This document shows, in pieces, positions 54,960 to 64,000 of a stretch of DNA of 64,000 bases. The notes under the pieces are model-generated. The model was not told the DNA's origin. It was given only the letters and a program-made list of their open reading frames with translations, and ran no database searches. Position numbers and translations under genes: made by a program. This DNA is from Ceratopteris richardii (Eukaryota; Streptophyta; Polypodiopsida; Polypodiales; Pteridaceae), in NCBI GenBank assembly GCA_020310875.1, contig CM035416.1, positions 73,415,983-73,479,982 on the forward strand, written 5' to 3'. The first letter of the stretch is position 1. Every line of letters begins with the position of its first letter.

Positions 54960-56045
54960 ATGGGAGATGGTTTTCCTTCTTTCATTGATAAATTGGACAG
55001 GAACAACTATCAAGCATGGTCCTTGAGGATGAAGACATACTTACAAGGAAGGAGCCTCTATGGATACATCTCAGGAGATGAGGAGATGCCTATATTCAAA
55101 AGCAAAGGACAACCTACAAGAGAGGAGCATGAAAGACTCAACACATGGTGTGCCAAGGATGCATTAGCGCGGTCATAATTACTTAACTCAATCTCTGATT
55201 TTCTTCTTCCACATATTAAGAATTGTAAGACATCCCAAGAGACTTGGGAAACATTGTCTTCTTACTTCTCTTCCAACACAAGGGCTAGGAAGAACCAATT
55301 GTGGATTGAGTTTACCACTCAAAGAAAGCAACCTAAGCAAGGCATCTCAGAGTATGTGACCAAAGTCAAAGATGTATCAGATCAATTGACAAGCATAGGA
55401 GAAGAAATTGAAGAAGAGCAGATTGTAAGACAAGTAATCAATGGTATTAAAGCTGATGACAAATGGGAGAGGTTCACAACTGCCATGGACTTGTACATGG
55501 ACATGCAGATTCCAGACCTTACCACACTCATGGGGCAACTATTTACCCATGAAGCCAAGCTCAACAAGAATGGAGATTCATCAAGAGGTAATAGCTCTTC
55601 TACCCTATACACTGATAAAAGTAAGTCCAAAGAGAAAGGGAAGAACAAGAAGGTTGAAGATGAAGGAACTACCTCCCAAGCCAACTATGCAAGGAAAGGT
55701 AGAACCTCAAGAGGAAGGGGCAGAAGAGGTAAGCAAGGAAGGGGGAGACCTTATAACTCCTCACCATGGAATATTTGTGGATTGTCAAATCATACTACAA
55801 CTGAGTGTTACAGGACCTTCAAGAAACAGAGAGGTAGAGGATATCAAAGAGGTGGATATACACAATCAAGAGGAAGATTCAATCACCATCAAGGATACAA
55901 AAACAACTACAACAACAACTACAATAGCAATTACCAAGGAGGTTACAAATCAAGGAAAGATTACAACAACTACACAGAGGAGCAAGAAGATTCTCTTTTG
56001 ATTATGAATATGACTTCAAAACCAGGTATAAATGATGATCTCTCT
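54960..56045 (+). pseudogene. Copia-4 gag, one internal stop
   Basis: Close homologue of the Copia-3 gag, starting at the ATG at 54960, 15 bp after the primer site (M-G-D-G-F-P-S-F-I-D-K-L). TAA at 55176-55178 is in frame; Copia-3 has a Tyr codon there. Past it: C-K-T-S-Q-E-T-W, A-R-K-N-Q-L-W-I-E-F, a Gly/Arg-rich basic stretch, and the knuckle C-G-L-S-N-H-T-T-T-E-C preceded by N-I (the first Cys of C-x2-C is Trp: P-W-N-I-C). An Asn/Tyr/Gly-rich tail (55830-55990) follows. A frameshift near 56045 separates it from the protease. Confidence 0.88.
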
Positions 56046-57259
56046 TCTACATTGACTCAGAATGCTCAAACCATGTTGTAGGGAATATAGCTCTTCTCTC
56101 TGACCTTGAAGAACCAAAGGGTAAGCATCAGGTACAAATAGGTGAAGACACCAAGCACTCAGTGATTAAATTAGGAAATGTTAAGACATCTAATGGAAAC
56201 AAGAATCTGTTGAGCAGGGTTCTATATGTACCTACAATTACCAAAAATTTGATGAGTGTTGGACAGATTGTAGAAAAGGGTTTGAAGGTCACATTCAACC
56301 AATATGAAGCATTTGTGGAGAATCCTCAACATGGATTCAAGAGAATTGCCAAAGGAGAAAAGACAGGTAGATTATTCACTTTTGAACTTGAAGATACAAG
56401 GAACATTGCACTTTATAGCTACAAAGATCAAACACTATCAGAGCTTGAAATTTGGCATAAGAGATTAGGGCATGTTGGTGAAAGAACCGTAAAACAAATA
56501 TGTAGAGACCAATGTGTGCTTGGGATACCTAATATATCCAAGCACCACATGATTTATAAATATGGTGCTTGTCAGTTTGGAAAATCTCATAGGTTACCCT
56601 TCTCAAGAAAAGGCTACATGCATGAGGACTACCTACAGCTTGTCCATACAGATGTATGGGGACCAAGTAAGGATCCCTCAATCTTTGGATCAAGGTATTA
56701 TGTATCTTTCATAGATTATTACAGTACGTGGACTGTATTGTACTTTATTAAGCACAAAGATGAAGTATTCAGTTGCTTTAAAAAGTATCTTGCACTTGTT
56801 GAGAACCAAATAGGGAGAAACCTAAAGAGACTAAGGTCAGATGGAGGAGAGGAGTACTTCTCAAATGAGTTTGATGTATTCTTGCAAGACAGAGGAATCA
56901 AGAGAGAAATTACAACAAGGTATACCCCTGAGCAAAATGGGGTAGTAGAAAGGAGAAATAGATTAACTGTTGAAACAGCTACGTCAATGTTAAATGAGAA
57001 AAATCTACCTAATTACTTATGGGCAGAGAGTGTGTCTACTACCACTTATCTTGTAAACAGGTTGCCATCTAAATCTCTCGATGGGATGACCCCATATGAA
57101 GCATGGCATGGCAGAAGACCCTCACTTGACCATTGTAGGATCTTTGGATGTGTAGCTTATGTGCATATCCCTTCTCAAATAAGAGGTAAGCTAGACCCTA
57201 AGGTAGAAAAGTGCATCTTCATAGGGTATGACTTGAATCAGAAACGATATAGGTTCTAA
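56046..57259 (+). pseudogene. Copia-4 protease and integrase
   Basis: The protease active site (about 56049-56066) reads Y-I-D-S-E-C-S-N-H, with Gly of D-S-G changed to Glu. From 56162 one frame runs 365 codons: protease tail (L-Y-V-P-T-I-T-K-N), GAG-pre-integrase (I-W-H-K-R-L-G-H; the C-x2-C reads Y-G-A-C, first Cys lost), integrase core with H-T-D-V-W-G-P (56648), R-S-D-G-G-E-E-Y (56836) and N-G-V-V-E-R-R (56936), all three catalytic residues present, and the T-P-Y-E-A-W / K-C-I-F-I-G-Y C-terminal blocks. It ends at TAA 57257, in the same frame as the following RT linker. Confidence 0.9.
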
Positions 57260-59153
57260 AATCCCTCAAACAAAGGATTCATGGTCAGCAGAGATGTTGT
57301 CTTTGATGAGAATGACTCTTGGTTTGATAGTGAATGCAGGAAAGTAAAGCTACCTTATGACTTAGAAGAGGAGTTTCCAAGCCTCACTAAGGAGGAGCCT
57401 ACTCAGAATGGAGACATCAACTAAGACGATGAGGACATCATCAACTTAGAAGAGTTCAAGGCATGGAAGTCCAAAGGCAAAGTCAAGATGAAGAAGTTGG
57501 AGGATATACCTGAATCATCCAACCAAGCAATCAGAAGATCACAAAGGGAGAGCAAAAAGCCAATCAGATATGGGAATGACACTTCCCTAGTTAGTAGGCA
57601 ATCTGTTTATCTTGCAAAAGACTTATCATTTGAAGAGCCATCATCATATGAAGAGGCAAAGATCAAGGCAGAATGGAAGGAAGCTATGGATGAGGAAAGT
57701 GAAGCACTCAAGGAGAGTGATACTTGGGAACTGGTACCAAAGAATGAGTCTATTAAGGTAATTGGTTCTAGATGGATCTATAAGATCAAAAGGAATTATG
57801 ATGGATCAATAAGCAGGTACAAAGTTAGACTTGTGACTAAGGGTTTTGCACAAATCCAAGGAGTTGATTATGAAGAAACCTTCTCACCTATGGCCAAAAT
57901 GCCAAGCATCAGGGTATTGGTAAGTGTGGTTGCATCAAAGAGTATCAGTTGGATGTAAAAAATGCATTTCTAAACGGCTGGATTTCAGAGGAGGTGTATA
58001 TGTCTCAACCTCCTGGCTATGAGGACCCAAACATGGTAACATATGTATGTAAATTGAACAAAGCTCTTTATGGATTGAAGCAGGCACCTACGGCATGGAA
58101 CCATAGGTTGACTATATATCTTCAGGATCAAGGTTTTATCATGAGTAAAGCAGATACTTCTCTGTTCATCAAGCAAAGTAATTCAGAGGTAATATACCTA
58201 TGTGTATATGTTGATGATATCATACTCACAGGTAATGATGCTAATGGCATCAAGCAGATCAAGAATCAGATAATGAAGGAGTTCAAAATTAGTGATCTTG
58301 GATCACTAAAATACTTTCTTGGACTTAGTTAGTTTATACTAACTCTGGAATTTATATTAATCAGAGAAAGTATATCCAAGATATGTTAAAGAAGTTTCAT
58401 TTGCAAGATGCCAAAGTTGCAAGTACTCCAATGGAGGTAAACCTAAAATTAAGTGCTCACGAAGGTGATGTACTTGAGAACATTGCAGGTTATCAAAGCA
58501 TAGTGGGAATCTTGAACATTGCTACATTAGCAAGGATTGATATTGCTTATGGAGTAAGTGTTCTAAGTCAGTTTATGCACAAGCCTAGGGCACCTCATTT
58601 GGAAGCTGCCAAAAGGATTTTGAAGTACCTTAAGGGCACTCAAAATAATGGATTGTATTTTCATTATACATCAGACTTGGACATCAAGATATATTCAGAT
58701 GCAGATTGGGCAGGATGCAAAGATGATAGGAGTACCTCAGGTTACCTATCCTTTGCAGGTGATAAACCTATATCATGGTCTTCAAAGAAGCAACCTACTG
58801 TTGCTTTATCTTCTACAGAGGCAGAGTATAGAGGATTGGTCAATGCTACTCAAGAGGCCATATGGATCAGATTGTTATACACAGATTTGGGTTTGCATAC
58901 TACATCTCCAATGATTTTTGGAGATAATACAAGCTCATTACATCTTGTAGCAAATCCCATTTATCATGCTAAGACCAAGCACATAGAGGTCCACTATCAT
59001 TATGTGAGAGAGAAGCTATTGAGTAAGGAGATTCAGTTGACATATGTATCAACTAATATGCAATGTGTAGACTTATTGACTAAAGCATTAGATGGTACAA
59101 AACTTTGCAGGTTTAAGTCAATGATTGGATTGCAGGATATTCATGAAGATTGA
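57260..59153 (+). pseudogene. Copia-4 RT and RNase H, broken
   Basis: Linker (57260-57640) with a stop at 57422. RT starts at the E-A-M-D-E-E block (57682), continues through W-E-L-V-P, K-V-R-L-V-T-K-G-F, and shifts frame at about 57950 into D-V-K-N-A-F-L-N-G, Y-G-L-K-Q-A-P and Y-V-D-D (58207-58218). A second shift near 58330 leads to the RNase H frame (58383-59153) with S-D-A-D-W-A-G, S-T-E-A-E-Y and G-D-N-T-S-S. Apart from two frameshifts and two stops, the catalytic residues are conserved, so this copy decayed recently. Confidence 0.92.
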
Positions 59154-59179
59154 AGAAGAAGACCAAGCCAAAATGTTTG

Positions 59180-59193
59180 GCTTGAGAGGGAGC
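59180..59193 (+). other. Copia-4 polypurine tract
   Basis: GGCTTGAGAGGGAGC just before the LTR TGTTGGTGC, 27 bp after the RNase H stop. Confidence 0.75.
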
Positions 59194-60022
59194 TGTTGGT
59201 GCAAAGTTCAAGCATACACATTTGGCTAGAATTTCATGAACAATTGAAGCTCCATGAAAATCATTGCTAGGAAGATTTCATCCTTTACCATTTGTAAAAG
59301 CTTATTTAACTTGAAAGAATATTTGTAGCTACCTATAAACTCGTGGATTTTGTTAGATGAAAAGTCACAACTTCATGTTGGAGAGAATAAATTCTAGATT
59401 GGTGGATTACTTTTAGAGAGATCCAAAAGTTGAATTCAAATTCAAAATTTGAATATAGCACCTATAAAAATGTAACATGTAAAAGTTGCAATGAGGAAGT
59501 CTCCAATCCTGAGTTCTCCATTGCCATATTGTAAGAGAGTGAGGTCTACATTGTAACCTACACTACTCACCATCATTAGGCTATGATTGTCAAGCCTATG
59601 ATCTCGTACAACATTGTTCATTAATACAATAGATCTATATTGCTCATCTATGATCTCTTTGTTGTAGTCATTCATTACTGTCATATCTCAGTCATTTCTC
59701 CACCATTTTCAATGTTATGGAGCTAGTTGGAATCAGCTCCAAGTTATCTACATGCTCAAAAATTTTGAAGACAATCCATTTAGCCAATCTTCGACTCACT
59801 GGTCAAACTCTATAGAGGTCCTAAAAAATCGGGGGTAATGATTCAATCACTAAGTTGATTGCTCTGTGTATAGTGCATTATTTTAAGTGATTCCACTTGG
59901 AATCATCAGCTTACTAAGATCAGTAGATACCTCTAAAAGGAATTTTTCTAATTCCTACCATACTGGAAGCACTGAGCATAGCTAGCAGCAGGTGTGTGAA
60001 CAAAAATAGAAGGTTTTCATTA
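59194..60022 (+). repeat. Copia-4 3' LTR, right end missing
   Basis: 829 bp aligned with the 5' LTR up to GGTTTTCATTA (60012-60022, paired with 54726-54736). Beyond this the two diverge completely. The missing ~196 bp include the LTR terminus, so no target duplication can be recognised. TATA box at 59463-59470. Confidence 0.88.
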
Positions 60023-61157
60023 CTTTTGGGTGTATTGTCAAGTGGTTTCCTTCTCTATAGTGATTTCGGAGTGAATCTTTGTTTCATTGTACTTTCATTC
60101 TACTAATTGATTGTCTACAAGCTCATCGTTAGTGTTTACCATGTCCGATTGCTCTTTGAACAGTCCTTGCTTCCTTAAAGGCCTAACCACCACCACCTAC
60201 ATTACAATCTATGTGCATTGGAAGACATGTTGGATATTCTATATGTATTATCTCTTTGTGCATGTCCACATTCTGCACAAAAACTTTTTTCACTAACTTT
60301 CTTTCATTTAGTTGAAAGCCAAGACCTCTACCCTTCCAAGAGTCCGAGTTACATGTTGCCAATTTTGCATTTCTATATCTTCCTTGGTCTTATCAATATC
60401 CTATCTCTTGTTGATATGGTCATCTAGGTCCATTAGTCATTAAGTGAAAAAGTGTATGTCTAAATGAGGGAAATGGTGGTTTGTAGCCTGCAAGAAGAGG
60501 TGATCATGCCAATCAGGCTTGATGGAGTTGGCTTCACACATTCATTCATGTGCACTTCCCCTTTGGTACAATAGTTCCCAGCAAAACTTCATACTGCACA
60601 CCATATCAGTATTTCTTTGATCACTTTGATGTGAAAGATCATACAAATCATCAACTGCAATGGCTGTCAAAGATCACTTTGATGTGAAATATCTCTTACA
60701 AAAACTGATGAATATATTTAATGAATTTGCTTCATTAGAAATCTCTGCTTCTTTTTAATTGATTCATAAAGGATTGATCAAGCTCCACCCCAACTCAAAT
60801 TCATAGCAATACAAGGCATGCATTGAAGGAAGCATGAAATGCATGTTCAAAGAAGCATGAACATTTGCATAGAATATGGTGGGGGATAAATAATTTAACG
60901 AAAAAAAGCTTGTGACAACGACCACAGGTAACTCTTCAGCTAAATAAGAAGTGCTGCTGAGCAATCCTCATGGAACATGTAAGAAAAGACTAATACAAGA
61001 GGTGTAATAGCACTGTGTTTACCCCATCTGCATGTATTAGTTCAATATCCATTGTATATGGAAGAAATGCATACTAAATCAACTTTATTTCAGAAAGACT
61101 GGTTGAGAAGACAAAGAAAATGTTATTTTTCCATGGAACTATCTGAAATCTGCCATC
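60023..61157. other. Spacer downstream of NDUFS4
   Basis: 1.1 kb with no convincing gene. ATCACTTTGATGTGAAA is repeated about 52 bp apart (near 60619 and 60671). The right part (about 61000-61157) is probably the NDUFS4 3' untranslated region, since its stop codon is at 61158. The left part may continue NA-2 or be the far side of the rearrangement that removed the Copia-4 LTR end. Confidence 0.4.
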
Positions 61158-62234
61158 TCAATTTGCATCCTGCTCTGGTGGTCCTCTGTACTTGAAATTG
61201 TCAGCATAAGCTTTGGCCTGCAAGAAGAAGAAAACATGTTAAATGACAAAAATATCAAAGAGCATAGTGAAGCCCATATGCGAAAACAGGAAACTTTTAG
61301 CTATGCATGTGTATTTCCACGTGTTCACATGTGTGCAGAGTGTGTGCATGTGCACGTATTTGCATACGCACGCACATGCACACGTACAATGATGCATGCA
61401 GGTGCACATATCCCAAAAGCATTTTCAGGTAAATATCCAATCATCCCTGCAATATGTACCTTGATAATAGGACGATGTGGTTCTTTAATCTGTACCAAAG
61501 AGAGGGAAAAACAAAAACAAGGTTAGTGACTGCTCACAAAAACCTCCTCTCTTTGTGCAAGTAGAAGGTGCTGGATGAATCAGTGAGCTTTGGTCCTTCA
61601 TCTCTGCCCCTCTTTCGAGGTAGTATCTCTATCATTATGAGATCAGGTACCCAAGTGCATCTTTCCGGCATTTCAGCGGTGAGTTAAAGACAAAATTAAC
61701 CAAACAAATAGATAAATGGTAAAAATAATTTCCCTATGGTGTTTCTCAACCATTGAAAACTCAATCAAATGAATATTCAAAAAGCTTTAGGACATGAACA
61801 AGAAAAGACGGTACCATGTAATCCCATCCATACTTCGTGACAAATTGGATGGCAGATTCTTTGGTGTCGAAGGTGAGTGCAGTATCCCCTAAATTTGCAT
61901 ACGGGTCACCAGTTGATGTCCAGCCCATCAAAGGATTCTCCCACCTGTATTACACAAAAAAACAATATAAAACCACAAGTTGACAAAAGAACACATTGTA
62001 CATGCATATCATGTATCCATAGAAATGTATTGGTCGCATATGACATGCACACAGTTTGTAAATGCATGAAAATATGTGTGCATAAGCGAGGATATTTTAT
62101 GGTTACTGATAATATATAATGCATTTAAGTTGGGAAACCGATTACTTTTCTGTGGAATTGAAATTGATTTTCCATTTTCCAGTATTTGCTGAACCTTGTT
62201 GTGATGCTGTTCGAGCAGGAGAATAAATTACAAC
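61158..62234 (-). CDS. NDUFS4: Mitochondrial complex I 18 kDa subunit, last four exons
   Basis: Accessory subunit of NADH:ubiquinone oxidoreductase, at the base of the peripheral arm in the mitochondrial matrix (plant FRO1). Four minus-strand exons join in frame with GT-AG introns: 62234-62146 (V-V-I-Y-S-P-A-R...W-K-I-N-F), 61944-61815 ([14 protein letters not shown], then K-Y-G-W-D-Y-M), 61489-61460 ([10 protein letters not shown]) and 61217-61158 ([14 protein letters not shown], stop TGA). W-E-N-P-L-M-G-W and the S-Y/A-Y-x-D-N-F end are hallmarks of the family. The Lys codon before W-E-N-P is split over the intron. The transit peptide and first exons must lie right of 62235; none is seen before the hAT element. 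The reading frame is intact. It is the only clear host gene here. Confidence 0.93.
61315..61405. repeat. CA/TG-rich tract in the last NDUFS4 intron
   Basis: Irregular CACATGTGTGCA and GCACGCACATGC units, largely alternating purine and pyrimidine. A shorter, degenerate relative of the tract at 62437. Confidence 0.6.
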
Positions 62235-62436
62235 CTGCATTTGCAGTTTGGAACATTTGCATACAAAATAATGAATCAGTAAATGATAAATGTGCTTTGC
62301 AGGCAGTACAAAATCAGGCAATCAGAATAAGACAAGTTTCAACACCTTAAAAAGGCCTATGACACCTACCCAAGCAAACACAAAAAACAAGAGGGAAAGA
62401 ACAAGAGAAGTGAAAAGAGGGGTGTGTGCACTGTGA

Positions 62437-62533
62437 ACACGTGCGCGTGTGTGTGTGTGTGTGTGCGCGCGCGCGTGTGCGCGCGCACACGCGCGTGCGT
62501 GTGCGTGTGTGTGCGCACGCGCGTGCGCGTGTA
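62437..62533. repeat. 97 bp perfect purine-pyrimidine alternation, GT/GC
   Basis: Mixed GT, GC, CA microsatellite in which purine and pyrimidine alternate without exception for 97 bp. This composition favours left-handed Z-DNA. It sits in the NDUFS4 upstream intron, directly against the presumed hAT end. Confidence 0.92.
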
Positions 62534-62978
<445 letters not shown>

Positions 62979-64000
62979 TCAGTCTTCAAGATCATTATCA
63001 ACCTCCTCCTCCTCCTCCTCATCATCATCATCATCATCATCAACAACCTCAATATCAGCATCAACATCTTCATTTGCATGACTCGCTGCAATATCATAAG
63101 TGGGAAGATCACCATCATTTTCTTCTTGCAATGTAAGAAGTCTTTTATCATCCTCTTCTTTTTCTATCATATCAAGAGTGACCTCCATTTTTTCAAACCC
63201 TCTTTCTTTGATCTTGTTTATGAGGCGCAAATTTGTATGAATATACACCAATTTTTCAAGGTTTTTTGGTTTCAATTTGCCTCTTCTTTTTGTTTGAATC
63301 ATTGAGAAAGTACTCCAATTTCTCTCACAAGGAGAAGCACAAGATCCTTGTCAAAGAATACGAAGTGCCAATTTTTGCAAATTAGGAACACATGGTCCAA
63401 ATTGCTCCCACCATCTAACAGCATAGTGCATTCTACTTTCATCACATACAAGTGGCCGTGAAAATGCACCTGACATTGATTTAAAAGCATCTAACTCATC
63501 ACATAATTTGCCTTGTTTGGCAACATCTCCATGTGTAAATCTTTCCAAGACATCCATCCATCCATTGTGAACTTCTACATCCATTTGTGGAGCCTTTTCC
63601 CTCCAAATGGGATGAAGAATAAATCCTGCAGCATGAAGAGGAGAATGCAACATGTCCCATCTAGCAATGCATAGATCTTTCACTTGTTCAAGCCTTTGGG
63701 AATCAATGCTTTCCAAAGCTGAAATTCTTTCAATCATCCTATCTGTCAACTCATAAATAAGGCCCATTGTGGCCCCCTCTCTATCCGCTAAGCGTAACAA
63801 TCTCAATATAGGACTGGAAATGCTCACAATTTCTCTTGCATTCCTCCAAAAGAATGCACTCAAAACAATGGCAGCCACATCTTCAGCCTTTTGTGTACGT
63901 GCAACCCTTTTTCGTACATATTCAGCAGACACCATCATGGAGCGTAATCCATTATAAACACGCTCATCGAGTAGGTTTGCAAGCATAATAAACATATAGG
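62979..64000 (-). pseudogene. hAT-1 transposase, C-terminal part (5' end outside window)
   Basis: hAT superfamily transposase on the minus strand, open from the window edge to TGA 63351. The frame then continues without shift to 62979. The part seen covers the end of the RNase H-like catalytic region (F-W-R-N-A-R-E-I, L-R-L-A-D) and the dimerisation domain (W-W-E-Q-F-G-P-C-V-P-N-L-Q-K-L-A-L-R-I-L near 63400-63350, then C-E-R-N-W-S-T-F-S near 63310). The stop lies between these two blocks of one domain and is one step from CGA. After the dimerisation domain an unusual tail ends in D-D-D-D-D-D-D-E-E-E-E-E-E, encoded by GAT and GAG runs (63001-63045). It lies in or next to the NDUFS4 upstream intron. 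Confidence 0.87.

Noticed and set aside
60218-60427. 69-codon plus-strand ORF left of NDUFS4
   Set aside because: No recognisable family; hydrophobic composition is typical of translated T-rich spacer.

Overview
The window is nuclear DNA from a vascular plant with a large, repeat-rich genome. About nine tenths of it is nested, mostly broken LTR retrotransposons. The only recognisable host gene is the 3' part of a nuclear gene for the 18 kDa subunit of mitochondrial complex I (NDUFS4 / plant FRO1 type), on the minus strand at 61158-62234, with canonical GT-AG introns. A hAT transposon lies next to it and runs off the right edge. Nothing is bacterial or viral in layout. I cannot place the plant below vascular plant; the long repeat-filled flanks and intron would fit a gymnosperm, a fern or a large angiosperm genome.

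Layout, using my own labels. Copia-1 (+, 1-2604) is the open RT-RNase H end of a copia element plus its 3' LTR, inserted in Gypsy-1 (-, 2605-3884, integrase fragment). A tRNA-derived SINE (-, about 3885-4140) follows. Copia-2 (-, 4262-8391 and 17545-17823) is a decayed copia element split in its leader by Gypsy-2 (+, 8392-17544), which has both LTRs and a GTGT target duplication. Copia-3 (+, 19067-22480) has its 5' LTR, PBS, gag and integrase but is cut off at the truncated 5' LTR of Gypsy-3.

Gypsy-3 (+, 22481-43093) is the centre of the window. It has a leader array of hairpin-like ATATCG/GTATCG units, a long gag, protease, RT, RNase H, two tandem HHCC zinc domains, the integrase core, then a long post-integrase region: a second retropepsin-like domain, a basic ORF with repeated W-I-P-K motifs, a coiled-coil ORF, a 0.66 kb direct duplication and a 747 bp insert of unknown coding sequence. 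NA-1 (-, 27369-31333) is a young non-autonomous copia-type element inserted in the Gypsy-3 gag. It has 189 bp LTRs and a GATAG target duplication. It keeps gag and protease but replaces integrase, RT and RNase H with a His/Asp-rich domain.

Gypsy-4 (-, 43094 to about 50160) is a degenerate relative of Gypsy-3 that also shows the tandem HHCC arrangement. It is followed by a decayed gag fragment (50745-51960, -), a second short-LTR copia derivative (NA-2, 52852-53879, -) and Copia-4 (+, 53880-60022), a near full-length relative of Copia-3 with a shortened 3' LTR. NDUFS4 exons follow, then a 97 bp purine-pyrimidine alternating tract, a hAT terminus, an (AT)n tract and hAT transposase.

How the parts relate. 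Gag, protease, RT, RNase H and integrase of each element once acted together in particle assembly, reverse transcription and insertion. In every autonomous element here, stops and frameshifts now break the coding; most stops can be explained by single C-to-T changes (CGA to TGA, CAG or CAA to TAG or TAA). LTR divergence counted by eye agrees with the nesting: NA-1 about 1%, Gypsy-3 about 2%, Gypsy-2 about 6%.
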